Source of the DNA: Mycobacterium kiyosense
GTDB taxonomy: Bacteria; Actinomycetota; Actinomycetes; Mycobacteriales; Mycobacteriaceae
Direction: 5' to 3'
DNA length: 64,000 nt
Assembly (NCBI GenBank): GCA_021654635.1
Contig: AP025179.1
Coordinates: 2,728,001 to 2,792,000, forward strand
Within the stretch, counting starts at the first letter, position 1. Each line of letters begins with the position of its first letter. This document shows, one piece after another, positions 1 through 10,148 of this stretch. Below the pieces are notes generated by a model that searched no databases, was not told where the DNA came from, and was given only the letters and a program-made list of their open reading frames with translations. A program made the translations under genes and the position numbers.

Positions 1-560
1 GTGCCGGCATCCAGTTCGCCGACACCCGCGGTTACGCCTACGACCGCCGCGACGTCACCGGCCGCCAGCTGGCCAACGTCTACGCTCAAGCGCTGGGCAG
101 CATCTTCACCGAGCAGGCCAAGCCCTACGAGGTGGAGCTGTGTGTGGCCGAGGTGGCGCACTACGGCGAGACCAAGCCCCCGGAGCTCTATCGGATCACC
201 TACGACGGGTCGATCGCCGACGAGCCGCACTACGTGGCGATGGGCGGCACCACCGAGCCGATCATCAACGCGCTCAAGGAGTCCTATACCGAGGCCGCGG
301 ACCTGGCCGACGCGCTGAAGATCGCGGTCGGCGCGCTGCGGGCCGGAAGCCCCGAGTCCAGTGGCAACGGCCAGTCCAGTGTCGCGGTCGCCAATCTCGA
401 AGTCGCGATCCTCGACGCCAACCGGCCGCGGCGGGCGTTCAAGCGCCTGACCCGCGCGGCCGTGGAAACGGCGTTGCAGGAGACGGATTCCGGCGACTCC
501 GCTGCAGCCGACGGGGAAACGCCGGACTCCGGCGAATCGAAGGATTCCGGAGACAGCTAG
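1..560 (+). CDS. prcA: Proteasome alpha subunit, 3' part
   Basis: The C-terminal ~185 residues of the 20S proteasome alpha subunit, whose heptameric rings gate the PrcB chamber that degrades Pup-tagged proteins. The visible frame (codons starting at position 3) reads [16 protein letters not shown] at its start and then follows M. tuberculosis PrcA closely, including [20 protein letters not shown] and the VAMGGTTEP stretch. The end is a low-complexity Asp/Ser/Glu-rich tail (SGDS before the stop), as is usual for mycobacterial PrcA. The 5' end lies outside the window. pafA follows 124 bp downstream on the same strand, the standard proteasome operon order. Confidence 0.97.
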   Translation, partial: AGIQFADTRGYAYDRRDVTGRQLANVYAQALGSIFTEQAKPYEVELCVAEVAHYGETKPPELYRITYDGSIADEPHYVAMGGTTEPIINALKESYTEAADLADALKIAVGALRAGSPESSGNGQSSVAVANLEVAILDANRPRRAFKRLTRAAVETALQETDSGDSAAADGETPDSGESKDSGDS

Positions 561-684
561 ACCCGGTCCGCACACCGGATCGGCCGCCGTGCGCCGCTTC
601 CGCTGATTCGGCCACGACACCTCATTGCCCCGTTCGGGCGCGGCTGTTCATCGTCCCGGGTGGACAACTTGTACCCTCGATTGG

Positions 685-2043
685 GTGCAGCGACGAATCA
701 TGGGCATCGAGACCGAGTTCGGTGTTACCTGCACCTTTCACGGGCATCGTCGACTCAGTCCGGACGAGGTGGCCCGCTACCTTTTCCGCCGGGTCGTGTC
801 GTGGGGTCGCAGTTCCAACGTTTTCCTCCGCAACGGTGCCCGGTTGTACCTCGACGTGGGCAGCCACCCGGAGTACGCCACCGCCGAATGCGACAGCCTG
901 GTGCAGCTGGTCACCCACGACCGTGCCGGTGAATGGGTCCTCGAGGACCTGCTGATCGACGCCGAGCAGCGGCTGGCCGACGAGGGCATCGGTGGTGACA
1001 TCTACTTGTTCAAGAACAACACCGACTCGGCGGGCAACTCGTACGGCTGCCACGAGAACTACCTGATCGTGCGCGCCGGCGAGTTCTCCCGGATTTCCGA
1101 CGTGCTGCTGCCGTTCCTGGTCACCCGCCAGCTGATCTGCGGCGCCGGCAAGGTGCTGCAGACCCCCAAGGCGGCCACCTTCTGTCTTTCCCAACGCGCC
1201 GAACACATCTGGGAAGGCGTCTCCAGCGCGACCACCCGCAGCCGGCCGATCATCAACACCCGCGACGAGCCGCACGCCGACGCCGAGAAGTACCGCCGAC
1301 TGCACGTCATCGTCGGCGACTCGAACATGTCCGAGACCACCACCATGCTCAAGGTCGGCACGGCCGCGCTGGTGCTGGAGATGATCGAATCCGGCGTCGC
1401 GTTCCGGGACTTCTCGCTGGACAACCCGATCCGCGCCATCCGCGAGGTCAGCCACGACGCGACCGGCCGGCGACCGGTCAGGCTGGCCGGCGGGCGGCAG
1501 GCCAGCGCCCTGGACATCCAGCGTGAGTACTACAGCCGCGCCGTCGAGCACCTGCAGACCCGGGAGCCCAACGCGCAGATCGAGCAGGTCGTCGACCTGT
1601 GGGGCCGCCAACTCGACGCCGTCGAGAGCCAGGACTTCGCGAAGGTCGACACCGAGATCGACTGGGTGATCAAGCGCAAGCTGTTCCAGCGCTACCAGGA
1701 CCGCTACAACATGGAGCTGTCCGACCCCAAGATCGCGCAGCTCGACCTGGCTTACCACGACATCAAGCGCGGCCGCGGCGTCTTCGACCTGCTGCAGCGC
1801 AAGGGTTTGGCAGCCCGGGTGACCACCGACGAGGAGATCGCCGAGGCCGTCGACACACCGCCGCAGACCACCCGCGCGAGATTGCGCGGTGAGTTCATCA
1901 GCGCAGCTCAGGCTGCCGGCCGGGATTTCACCGTCGACTGGGTGCACCTCAAGCTCAACGACCAGGCGCAGCGCACGGTGTTGTGCAAGGACCCGTTCCG
2001 GGCCGTCGACGAGCGGGTCAAGCGGCTGATCGCGAGCATGTGA
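685..2043 (+). CDS. pafA: Pup--protein ligase PafA
   Basis: Ligase that joins the C-terminal glutamate of Pup to substrate lysines using ATP (carboxylate-amine ligase of the glutamine-synthetase type). The GTG start at 685 gives [13 protein letters not shown] and 452 residues, exactly the M. tuberculosis length; a frame open further upstream to 625 has no homology and is ignored. The GIETEFG nucleotide-binding start, the [20 protein letters not shown] segment and the C-terminal [16 protein letters not shown] region are all present without interruption. It sits between prcA and pafB, as in other mycobacteria. Confidence 0.98.
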   Translation: MQRRIMGIETEFGVTCTFHGHRRLSPDEVARYLFRRVVSWGRSSNVFLRNGARLYLDVGSHPEYATAECDSLVQLVTHDRAGEWVLEDLLIDAEQRLADEGIGGDIYLFKNNTDSAGNSYGCHENYLIVRAGEFSRISDVLLPFLVTRQLICGAGKVLQTPKAATFCLSQRAEHIWEGVSSATTRSRPIINTRDEPHADAEKYRRLHVIVGDSNMSETTTMLKVGTAALVLEMIESGVAFRDFSLDNPIRAIREVSHDATGRRPVRLAGGRQASALDIQREYYSRAVEHLQTREPNAQIEQVVDLWGRQLDAVESQDFAKVDTEIDWVIKRKLFQRYQDRYNMELSDPKIAQLDLAYHDIKRGRGVFDLLQRKGLAARVTTDEEIAEAVDTPPQTTRARLRGEFISAAQAAGRDFTVDWVHLKLNDQAQRTVLCKDPFRAVDERVKRLIASM

Positions 2044-2103
2044 GCCCGGCTTTGCGCCTCCATTGAGTTCACGCTCGGCGGCGATTCTTTAAGGTGGGAA
2101 CCC

Positions 2104-3114
2104 GTGGCGACGTCGAAGATCGAACGGTTGGTGAACCTCGTCATCGCGCTGCTGTCGACGCGCGGCTACATCACCGCCGACAAAATCCGCACCAGCGTGG
2201 CCGGCTACTCCGAGAGCCCCACCACCGAGGCGTTCTCGCGGATGTTCGAACGCGACAAGAACGAGTTGCGCGACCTCGGTATCCCGCTGGAGGTCGGCCG
2301 GGTGTCGAAACTGGACCCCACCGAGGGGTACCGGATCAACCGGGAGGCCTACGCGCTGCCGCCCGTCGAGCTGACCGCGGAGGAGGCGGCCGCAGTGGCC
2401 GTGGCGACCCAACTCTGGGAATCGCCCGAACTGATCACCGCCACCCAGGGCGCCCTGCTCAAGCTGCGCGCCGCCGGCGTGGACGTCGACCCCTTCGAAA
2501 GCGCGCCGGTGGCCATCGCGTCGCCGCCGGGGGTACCCGGCCTGCGCGGGTCGGAGGACGTGCTGGGAATCCTGTTGGCGGCCATCGAATCCCGGCAGGC
2601 CGTCCAGTTCCCGCACCGGCCGTCGCGCGCCGAGCCGTATGTCACCCGCACCGTGGAGCCGTGGGGGGTGATCACCGAGAAGGGCCGCTGGTATCTGGTC
2701 GGCCATGACCGGGACCGCAACGCCACCCGCACCTTCCGGATCTCACGTATCGGCGCCGGTGTGAAGCCCGTCGGGGAACCCGGCGCAGTCAGGGTGCCCG
2801 ACGGACTCGACCTGTCCGCGATCGTGGCCGCCGCCGTAGCCGAGGCCGAAGCGCCCTCGGGTGCCCAGGCCACCGTCTGGGTTGCCGACGGGCGGGCCAC
2901 CGCGCTGCGCCGCGCTGGCAGGTCGCTGGGACCGCGGCGGCTGGCCGGACGCGACGGCGAAGTGATCGAGATCGACATCGGGTCCAGCGACCGGTTGGCG
3001 CGCGACGTCACCGGCTACGGTGCGGATGCGATCGTCGTGGCGCCGCCGTCGCTGCGCGAGGACGTGCTGGACCGGCTGCGTGCGGCCGCCGGAATCGGGG
3101 AGCCGCCGGCATGA
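2104..3114 (+). CDS. pafB: WYL-domain regulator PafB
   Basis: Subunit of the PafBC transcription activator, which controls the LexA-independent mycobacterial DNA-damage response. GTG start at 2104, 336 aa. Residues ~1-60 form a winged helix-turn-helix (KIERLVNLVIALLSTRGYIT...), and residues ~150-230 form the WYL domain with the diagnostic RWYLVGHDRDR. The C-terminal ~90 residues are the WCX extension. The stop codon overlaps the pafC start by four bases (ATGA at 3111-3114), which suggests translational coupling of the two partners. The name comes from the pup-proteasome locus; known work places PafBC in DNA repair rather than proteolysis. Confidence 0.96.
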   Translation: MATSKIERLVNLVIALLSTRGYITADKIRTSVAGYSESPTTEAFSRMFERDKNELRDLGIPLEVGRVSKLDPTEGYRINREAYALPPVELTAEEAAAVAVATQLWESPELITATQGALLKLRAAGVDVDPFESAPVAIASPPGVPGLRGSEDVLGILLAAIESRQAVQFPHRPSRAEPYVTRTVEPWGVITEKGRWYLVGHDRDRNATRTFRISRIGAGVKPVGEPGAVRVPDGLDLSAIVAAAVAEAEAPSGAQATVWVADGRATALRRAGRSLGPRRLAGRDGEVIEIDIGSSDRLARDVTGYGADAIVVAPPSLREDVLDRLRAAAGIGEPPA

Positions 3115-4079
3115 CCGAACTGTCGAATCGGCTGGTGCGGCTGCTGAACATGGTGCCGTACCTGACCGCCAACCCGCGCATCACCAAGGCCGAGGCGGCG
3201 GCCAAGCTCGGCGTGTCCGACAAGCAGCTCGAGGCCGACCTGAACCAGCTGTGGATGTGCGGCCTGCCGGGTTATCTGCCCGGCGATCTCATCGATTTCG
3301 AGTTTTCCGGCGACACGGTCCAGGTGACGTTCTCGGCGGGTATCGACCGGCCGCTGCGGTTGACCTCGCCCGAGGCGACCGGCTTGTTGGTGGCACTGCG
3401 GGCGCTGGCGGATATCCCCGGCGTGGTGGATCCGCAGGCCGCCCGCAGCGCCATCGCCAAGATCGCCGCCGCGGCCGGCGCCGTCGGGCACGAGAACGCC
3501 GCGACCGCCGTCGACGAACCGGCTGCGCTGGAGAGCAGCGCGGCCGCCACCGTGCGCGCCGCCGTCCGGGACAAGCACGCCCTGTCCATCGACTACTACG
3601 CGGCCTCGCACGATTCGCTGACCACCCGCACGGTCGACCCGATCCGGGTGTTGCTGATCGGCGGTCACAGCTATCTGGAGGCGTGGTCGCGCGAGGCGGA
3701 GGGGGTGCGGCTGTTCCGGTTCGACCGCATCGTCGATGCCAGCGACCTGCGCGAACCCGCCACACCACCGGAACCGGCGGTGCAGTCGCCGCCGGACACG
3801 TCGCTATTCGACGGCGACCCGTCGCTGCCGGCGGCCACGCTGCGGGTGGCGCCGTCGGCGTCGTGGATGTTCGAGTACTACCCGATGCGCGACGCCCGCG
3901 AGCTGCCCGACGGTTCGTGTGAGGTGACGATGACCTATGCCTCCGAGGATTGGATGACGCGGCTGTTGCTGGGCTTCGGAGCCGAGGTGACGGTGCTGGC
4001 GCCGGAGTCGCTGGCGCAGCGGGTCCGCGGGGCCGCGGAGGCGGCTCTCGCGGCGTACCAGGCCGCTGAGCTCGGCTGA
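3111..4079 (+). CDS. pafC: WYL-domain regulator PafC
   Basis: Second half of the PafBC heterodimer, 322 aa. It has an N-terminal HTH (LVRLLNMVPYLTANPRITKAE), a WYL-like domain at ~150-220 (ALSIDYYAASHD ... SYLEAWSREAEGVRLFRFDRI) and a WCX-type tail. The canonical W-Y-L triplet is relaxed here to SYLEAW, as in other PafC proteins. It starts inside the pafB stop. About 90 bp separate it from tatA. Confidence 0.95.
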   Translation: MTELSNRLVRLLNMVPYLTANPRITKAEAAAKLGVSDKQLEADLNQLWMCGLPGYLPGDLIDFEFSGDTVQVTFSAGIDRPLRLTSPEATGLLVALRALADIPGVVDPQAARSAIAKIAAAAGAVGHENAATAVDEPAALESSAAATVRAAVRDKHALSIDYYAASHDSLTTRTVDPIRVLLIGGHSYLEAWSREAEGVRLFRFDRIVDASDLREPATPPEPAVQSPPDTSLFDGDPSLPAATLRVAPSASWMFEYYPMRDARELPDGSCEVTMTYASEDWMTRLLLGFGAEVTVLAPESLAQRVRGAAEAALAAYQAAELG

Positions 4080-4170
4080 TGCCGTGTTGAGCCGCGGCGC
4101 GCGACTCGCTTGTCCCAGGGGTGGGCCCGTCCTGCGGTAACATCGGGGCCAACGTCTGGAGGTAATCAAA

Positions 4171-4422
4171 GTGGGCAGTCTTCAACCGTGGCACTGGGTG
4201 ATCCTGGCCATTGTGGTGATCGTGCTGTTCGGTGCCAAGCGGCTCCCCGATGCGGCCCGTTCGTTGGGTAAGTCGTTGCGGATCTTCAAGTCCGAAGTCC
4301 GCGAGATGCAGAGCGAGAACAAGGCCGAGGCCTCGATCGAGTCGCCCACGCCGGTGCAGTCGCAGCGCGTCGAACCCCCGACGGGTGCCGAGCAGGGTCA
4401 CACCGAGGCGCGGCCGGCCTAG
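4171..4422 (+). CDS. tatA: Sec-independent translocase TatA
   Basis: Pore-forming subunit of the twin-arginine export system, 83 aa, the same length as M. tuberculosis TatA. One N-terminal membrane segment ([20 protein letters not shown]) ends in the conserved FG hinge. It is followed by an amphipathic helix ([18 protein letters not shown]) and a Pro/Glu-rich disordered tail. The GTG start at 4171 is preceded by a clear Shine-Dalgarno (TGGAGG, about 10 bases upstream). tatC follows after 20 bp. Confidence 0.97.
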   Translation: MGSLQPWHWVILAIVVIVLFGAKRLPDAARSLGKSLRIFKSEVREMQSENKAEASIESPTPVQSQRVEPPTGAEQGHTEARPA

Positions 4423-4442
4423 TCCGGCGTCATCCTGACCTG

Positions 4443-5396
4443 GTGAAAGGTTCCAGGGCCTCAGCGCGCGCTCTAGGTCCTCTCAGACGGCTCGACCCGC
4501 GTAACCGGCGCAGCCGGGTCAACCCCGACGGGACGATGTCGCTGGTCGACCATCTGACCGAGTTGCGTGCCCGGCTGTTGATCTCTATCGCTGCGATCCT
4601 GGTGACCACGGGTTTCGGCTTCGTCTGGTATTCGCACCCGATCTTCGGGCTGGAGAGCCTAGGCGAGTGGCTGCGGCATCCGTACTGTGCGCTGCCGCAG
4701 TCGGCGCGCGCCAGCATCAGCGCCGACGGCCAGTGCCGCTTGCTGGCCACGGCCCCGTTCGACCAGTTCATGTTGCGGCTCAAGGTCGGGATGACGGCCG
4801 GGGTGGTGCTGGCCTGCCCGGTGTGGTTCTACGAGTTGTGGGCGTTCGTCACGCCCGGTCTGTACAAGAAGGAACGCCGGTTCGCGGTCGCGTTCGTGAT
4901 CCCGGCGGCGTTTTTGTTCGTGGCGGGCGCGGGGCTGGCTTACCTGGTGTTGTCCAAGGCGCTGAGCTTCTTGTTGACGGTCGGCAGCGACGTCCAGGTG
5001 ACGGCGTTGTCCGGCGACCGTTATTTCGGATTCTTGATCAATCTGCTGGTGGTGTTCGGCGTCAGCTTCGAATTTCCGCTGCTGATCGTGATGCTGAACT
5101 TCGTCGGTGTGCTGACCTACGAGCGGCTCAAGGCTTGGCGGCGTGGCCTGATCTTCACGATGTTCCTGTTTGCGGCGGTGTTCACACCCGGCTCGGATCC
5201 GTTCTCGATGACAGCGCTCGGATTGGCACTGACGGTTCTGCTCGAGTTCGCCATCCAGATCGCTCGGCTGCACGACAAGCGCAAAGCCAAGCGGGAGGCC
5301 GCCGCGATTCCCGACGACGAAGCCTCGGTGATCGAGCCGCCCTCGCCGATTCCGGCGCCCTCGGTGATCGGCGTGACGCATGACGACGTCACCTGA
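4443..5396 (+). CDS. tatC: Sec-independent translocase TatC
   Basis: Polytopic receptor subunit of the Tat system, 317 aa, six predicted membrane helices. The cytosolic N-terminus carries [16 protein letters not shown], the family signature that binds the twin-arginine motif. The C-terminal tail ([21 protein letters not shown]) matches the mycobacterial form. The start chosen is GTG 4443, about nine residues longer than the M. tuberculosis annotation, so an internal start is possible. The downstream 220 bp holds a 21-bp tandem repeat and then helY. Confidence 0.96.
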   Translation: MKGSRASARALGPLRRLDPRNRRSRVNPDGTMSLVDHLTELRARLLISIAAILVTTGFGFVWYSHPIFGLESLGEWLRHPYCALPQSARASISADGQCRLLATAPFDQFMLRLKVGMTAGVVLACPVWFYELWAFVTPGLYKKERRFAVAFVIPAAFLFVAGAGLAYLVLSKALSFLLTVGSDVQVTALSGDRYFGFLINLLVVFGVSFEFPLLIVMLNFVGVLTYERLKAWRRGLIFTMFLFAAVFTPGSDPFSMTALGLALTVLLEFAIQIARLHDKRKAKREAAAIPDDEASVIEPPSPIPAPSVIGVTHDDVT

Positions 5397-5420
5397 TCCG
5401 GTGGCTCGTTTGCTGAGCGC

Positions 5421-5546
5421 GAGCGCATACCGCCTTGTCGTGAGCGCATACCACCGTGCCGCAAGTGCGGGCCACCGTGCCGCGGGCGCACACCACCGTG
5501 CCGCGAGCGCACACCACCGTGCCGCGAGCGCGGGCCACCGTGCCGC
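5421..5546. repeat. Six-copy 21-bp tandem repeat
   Basis: Six contiguous 21-bp units begin at 5421, 5442, 5463, 5484, 5505 and 5526, with a consensus close to GAGCGCACACCACCGTGCCGC. The first unit is the most diverged; the last four differ mainly by alternating GGGCC and ACACC centres. The period is a multiple of three, so an open frame running past tatC reads it as a seven-residue repeat (ASAYHRA-type). No homology or ribosome binding site supports a gene. It lies between tatC and helY. Confidence 0.85.
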
Positions 5547-5604
5547 GAGCGTCCCCATATGTATGGTCAAACGGCCTCTCGACCGTCGTTTTGGGGACGC
5601 TCGC
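5545..5604. repeat. 12-bp perfect inverted repeat before helY
   Basis: GCGAGCGTCCCC (5545-5556) and its exact complement GGGGACGCTCGC (5593-5604) are separated by 36 bp. The left arm is continuous with the last unit of the 21-bp repeat. The right arm ends 14 bp before the helY ATG. It could form a hairpin in the leader or be the edge of a small repeated element. There is no T-tract, so a terminator role is not supported. Confidence 0.7.
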
Positions 5605-5618
5605 GCAGGACGGAATGC

Positions 5619-8373
5619 ATGACGGCGTCTCCTGATCCGCCCGAGCTGACCCGCTTCGCCGCCGAGTTGTCGTTCAAGCTCGACGACTTTCAGCGGCGCG
5701 CCTGCGCCGCGCTCGAGCAGGGCCACGGCGTGCTGGTTTGCGCGCCGACCGGGGCGGGCAAGACGATAGTCGGCGAATTCGCCGTGCACCTTGCGCTGGC
5801 CGGTGGCGGCAAGTGCTTCTACACCACGCCGTTGAAGGCGCTGAGCAATCAAAAGCACACCGACTTCACCGCCCGCTACGGCAAGGACAAGATCGGCCTG
5901 TTGACCGGCGACCTGTCGGTCAACGCCGACGCTCCGGTGGTGGTGATGACCACCGAGGTGCTGCGCAACATGCTCTACGCGGATTCTGCTGCGCTGCAAG
6001 GGCTTTCGCATGTCGTGATGGACGAGGTGCATTTTCTGGCCGACCGGATGCGAGGCCCGGTGTGGGAAGAGGTCATCCTGCACCTGCCCGACGAGGTGCG
6101 CTTGGTGAGCTTGTCGGCGACGGTCAGTAACGCCGAGGAGTTCGGTGGCTGGATCCAGACCGTCCGCGGCGACACCACGGTCGTCGTCGACGAGCACCGG
6201 CCGGTGCCGCTATGGCAACACGTCCTGGTCGGCAAGCGACTCTTCGACCTCTTCGACTACCGCCGAGACGGCGCCCAACCCACGTCCCCCAAGGGAAAAC
6301 CGCACGTCAACCCCGACCTGACCCGCCACATCGCGCATCGCCGCGAAGCCGACCGGATGACGGACTGGCAACCCCGTCGGCGGCATCAGGGCAGGCCCGA
6401 GCGCCCCCGCTTCTACCGGCCACCGGCGCGCCCGGACGTGATCGCGGCCCTGGACTCCGCGGGACTGCTTCCGGCGATCACGTTCGTGTTCTCCCGCGTC
6501 GGCTGCGATGCCGCCGTCCAGCAGTGCCTGCGTTCACCGCTGAAGCTGACCACCCAGGCCGAACGCGCGCAGATCGCGGAGGTCATCGAGCATCGCTGCG
6601 GCGACCTGGCCGACGCCGACCTGGCGGTGCTGGGCTACTACGAATGGCGCGAAGGCCTACTGCGTGGCCTGGCCGCCCACCACGCCGGGATGTTGCCGGC
6701 GTTCCGTCACACCGTCGAGGAATTGTTCACCGCGGGCCTGGTCAAGGCCGTGTTCGCCACCGAGACCCTGGCGTTGGGGATCAACATGCCGGCCCGCACC
6801 GTGGTGCTGGAGAAGCTGGTGAAGTTCAACGGAGAGCAGCATGTGCCGCTGACCCCGGGGGAGTACACGCAGCTGACCGGTCGGGCAGGTCGGCGCGGCA
6901 TCGACGTCGAGGGCCACGCGGTGGTGCTGTGGACGCCGGACGTCGAGCCGTCCGAGGTGGCGGGCCTGGCCTCCACGCGTACCTTTCCGCTGCGTAGTTC
7001 GTTCGCGCCGTCGTACAACATGACGATCAACCTGGTCCGTCAGCTGGGGCCGGAGCAGGCGCACCGGCTGCTGGAGCAGTCGTTCGCGCAGTATCAGGCG
7101 GACCGGTCGGTGGTCGGGCTGGTGCGCGGCATCGAACGCGGAAAATCCATGCTCGACGAGATCGCCGCCGAGATCGGCGGACACGACGCACCCGTCCTGG
7201 AGTACGCCCGGCTGCGCGCGCAGATCACCGACCTGAATCGCTCCCAGGCCCGCGCCTCCCGACTGCACCGGCGCCAGGCGGCCTCCGACGCGCTGGCCGC
7301 GCTGCGCCGCGGCGACATCATCACCATCACCCACGGTCGCCGCGGTGGCCTGGCCGTCGTCCTGGAATCCGCACGCGACCGCGACGACCCTCGGCCGCTC
7401 GTGCTGACCGAACACCGCTGGGCCGGGCGGATCTCCTCGGCGGACTATTCGGGCACTACGCCGCTGATCGGGACGATGACGCTGCCCAAGCGGGTCGAAC
7501 ACCGCCAGCCGCGGGTACGGCGCGACCTGGCGTCGGCGTTGCTGTCGGCCGCTGAGGGACTGGCCATCCCGAAAGCCCGGCGGGACAAGGAGAACGCGCA
7601 CTACGATCCCGAATTGGCTTCGGCGCGTGAACAATTGCGGCGCCATCCGTTGCACAATTCGCCGGGCGTCGAGGAGCAGGTCCGCCAGGCCGAACGCTAC
7701 TTGCGCATCGAACGCGACAACGCGCAGCTGGAACGCAAGGTGGCCGCCGCCACCAACTCGCTGGCGCGTACCTTCGACCGGATCGTCGGGTTGCTGACCG
7801 AGCGCGAGTTCATCCAGGGCCCCGCCGACGATCCGCGCGTCACCGACGACGGCAGGCTGCTGGCCCGCATCTACAGCGAGAGCGACCTGCTGGTGGCCGA
7901 GTGCCTGCGCACCGGCGCGTGGGCGGGTCTGAAGCCCCCCGAGCTGGCGGCGGTGGTATCGGCGGTGCTCTACGAGGCGCGCGGCGGTGACGGTCCGGGC
8001 GCACCGTTCGGCCGCGACGTCCCCACCCCGGCGCTGCGCCAGGCGCTGCTGCAGACGGCCCGGTTGTCGACGGCGCTGCGGGCCGACGAACAAACCCACC
8101 GGATCACGCAGAGCCGCGAACCCGACGACGGCTTCGTGTCGGTGATCTACCGGTGGGCGCGCACCGGGGACCTGGCGGCGGCCCTGGACGCCGCCGATGC
8201 CGTGGGCAGCGGGTCACCGATGTCGGCGGGGGGACTTCGTGCGCTGGTGCCGTCAGGTGCTCGACCTGCTCGACCAGGTGCGCAACGCCGCACCCGATCC
8301 CGACGTGCGGGCGGCAGCCAAGCGCGCTATCAATGATGTTCGGCGCGGCGTCGTCGCAGTTGATGCCGGGTAG
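5619..8373 (+). CDS. helY: Ski2-like DEAD/DEAH helicase HelY (apparent C-terminal frameshift)
   Basis: Superfamily 2 RNA/DNA helicase. ATG at 5619 gives TASPDPPELTRFAAELSF. The motifs are Walker A APTGAGKT (~residue 45), DEVH (~135), SAT (~165) and motif VI QLTGRAGRRGID (~425). Homology to M. tuberculosis HelY (906 aa) is continuous to GSGSP, then the frame breaks in a run of six G at 8228-8233. Reading five G restores the expected tail (DFVRWCRQVLDLLDQVRNAA ... VAVDAG) to TAG at 8371-8373, about 917 aa. As written, the frame ends at 8336 with an unrelated tail. A consensus error is more likely than a real mutation. Confidence 0.94.
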
Positions 8374-8435
8374 GCTTGGCCCGAGCTACGGTTACATCCG
8401 GACTGTGCCGCGCAAGATTGGACTGAGGAGCAACG

Positions 8436-9155
8436 ATGAGTGGACCGGACCCCAGGTGGCAGCAGCCAGGCCAGGGTTCCTCGGACCCGACGATGGCCGG
8501 GTCGCCCTGGCAGCAGCAGCCGGGCGGTCAGGACGCGACCTGGCATGCGCAGTCATATCCGGCCGCGGAGTACCCGGGTTACCAACAGCAGGCTGAGACC
8601 GCCTATCCGCAGTACTCCCAGCCCGGTTACGACCCCAACTCGGCAGCCACCCAGTACGGCGCGGCCCCGCAGTACGGTCAGACGCCGCAGTACGGCCAGC
8701 CGGCCCAGCAGTACGGCCAGACCCCCCAGTACGGTCAGCCGGGTCAGCCCGGCCAGTACGGCCAGCCGGGGCAATACCCGGGGCAGGCGCCGTACGTCCA
8801 GCCCGGGGCGGGCCGCAAGCGCTCCAAAGGGTTCATTTTCGGTGTGGTCGGCGGGATCGCGGCGCTGTTCCTCGTCGTCATCGGGATACTCGGCTTCGTC
8901 GTGCCCGGGTTTTTCATCACCACCGAGCTGGACGTCAGCAAGGCCAACTCCGGTGTGCAGCAGATCCTGACCGACGAAACCAACGGTTACGGCGCTAAGA
9001 ACGTCAAAGACGTCAAGTGCAACAACGGCGCCAACCCGAAGGTGAAGAAGGGCGGCACCTTCGACTGCACTGTCAGCATCGACGGCGCGTCCAAGCACGT
9101 CACGGTGACGTTCCAGGACGACAAGGGCACCTACGAGGTCGGCCGCCCTCAGTAG
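8436..9155 (+). CDS. DUF4333 membrane-anchored protein with YGQ repeats
   Basis: 239 aa, corresponding by position and architecture to M. tuberculosis Rv2091c. Residues 1-125 are low-complexity Gln/Tyr/Pro/Gly with repeated QYGQ(T/P) motifs. A single membrane helix lies at ~132-158 ([20 protein letters not shown]). The extracytoplasmic C-terminal ~75 residues are a DUF4333-type domain with two cysteines ([14 protein letters not shown]) and the [14 protein letters not shown] ending. Function unknown. The ATG at 8436 is the natural start after helY. The convergent exonuclease gene ends 3 bp away. Confidence 0.9.
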   Translation: MSGPDPRWQQPGQGSSDPTMAGSPWQQQPGGQDATWHAQSYPAAEYPGYQQQAETAYPQYSQPGYDPNSAATQYGAAPQYGQTPQYGQPAQQYGQTPQYGQPGQPGQYGQPGQYPGQAPYVQPGAGRKRSKGFIFGVVGGIAALFLVVIGILGFVVPGFFITTELDVSKANSGVQQILTDETNGYGAKNVKDVKCNNGANPKVKKGGTFDCTVSIDGASKHVTVTFQDDKGTYEVGRPQ

Positions 9156-9157
9156 GT

Positions 9158-10117
9158 CTAGAGCGCGTCGAGCGCTTTCTGCAGTCGCGAGATCGAGGAG
9201 CCCACGCCGTAACGGCTGGCCAATTCCGCTGTGCGCTTGGGGTTCGCAGCGTGCAGCGGCAGCGTGTCTGTCGGCGTCGACAACGTGACGGGTGCGTCGG
9301 TGGCCACCCGCACCACGGCGCCGGCGGCCTCGATGTAGTCGGCGGCGGCGCGCAGCTTGGCCCGCAGTCCTTTGGCCATCTTGGACTTGGGGTCGTCGGC
9401 CGCGGACAGGATCTGCTCCAGCGAGCCGTGCTGACCCAGTAGGGTGGCCGCCGTCTTCTCCCCGACTCCCGGCACACCGGGCAGGCCGTCGGACGGGTCG
9501 CCGCGCAGCAGCGCCAGTTCGGCGTAGGCGGGGCCGGCCCGATCCACCGGCACCCCGTACTGTTCGGCCACTTCCTTCGGCCCGAACAAGGACGCTTTCG
9601 CCAGACCCCGGCCCAGGTAGAGCACCCGGACCGGGACGGGATCGTCGGACACCACCTGCAGTAGGTCGCGGTCTCCACTGACCACCACCACCGGATCGTC
9701 TTTCTCCGCGGCGGCCAGGGTGCCCAGCACGTCGTCGGCCTCGAAGCCGGGTGCGCCCGCGGTAGGGATACCGAACGCGTCGAGTAACTCCATGATCATC
9801 TCGACCTGCGGCGACAGCTCGTCGGGCACTTCCTCGATGTCGGGTTGGCCCGCGGGTTCTTCCTCGGCGACCCGGTGCGCTTTGTACGACGGGATGAGGT
9901 CGACCCGGAATTGTGGGCGCCAGTCCAGGTCCAGGCACACCGCCAGCCGGCCCGGCTTCTGCTGGCCTATCACCACGGCCATCGAGTCGATGAAGCCCCG
10001 AACGGCGTTGACGGGCCGTCCGTCCGGAGATTTGATCGATGACGGCACCCCGAAGAACGAGCGAAACCACATGCTGGCACCGTCCAGCAGCACAAGGGGA
10101 GCGGGCATGCGGACCAT
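9158..10117 (-). CDS. 5'-3' exonuclease (PolI N-terminal-domain family)
   Basis: Stand-alone FEN/PIN-like nuclease, corresponding to Rv2090. It has the acidic metal-binding clusters [10 protein letters not shown] (N-terminus), GFEADDVLG and [12 protein letters not shown], then the helix-hairpin-helix [22 protein letters not shown]. The frame is open to 10150, but that start overlaps the divergent pepE ATG. Starts at 10117 ([13 protein letters not shown]) or 10108 fit the conserved N-terminus better; 10117 is used here. The predicted role is 5'-flap or RNA-primer processing; DNA polymerase I itself is elsewhere. Confidence 0.9.
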   Translation of the reverse strand: MVRMPAPLVLLDGASMWFRSFFGVPSSIKSPDGRPVNAVRGFIDSMAVVIGQQKPGRLAVCLDLDWRPQFRVDLIPSYKAHRVAEEEPAGQPDIEEVPDELSPQVEMIMELLDAFGIPTAGAPGFEADDVLGTLAAAEKDDPVVVVSGDRDLLQVVSDDPVPVRVLYLGRGLAKASLFGPKEVAEQYGVPVDRAGPAYAELALLRGDPSDGLPGVPGVGEKTAATLLGQHGSLEQILSAADDPKSKMAKGLRAKLRAAADYIEAAGAVVRVATDAPVTLSTPTDTLPLHAANPKRTAELASRYGVGSSISRLQKALDAL

Positions 10118-10148
10118 ACTGCCAGGTGGGCCGGATAGCCTGGCTGCC

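Noticed and set aside
622..1947. Minus-strand frame opposite pafA
   Set aside because: Shadow frame; PafA on the plus strand is conserved along its entire length.
5421..5546. Possible CRISPR array
   Set aside because: The 21-bp units are directly contiguous with no spacers, and no cas gene is present.
5380..5622. 80-codon open frame through the 21-bp repeats as a gene
   Set aside because: It begins inside tatC, has no ribosome binding site or similarity, and is explained by a repeat whose period is a multiple of three.
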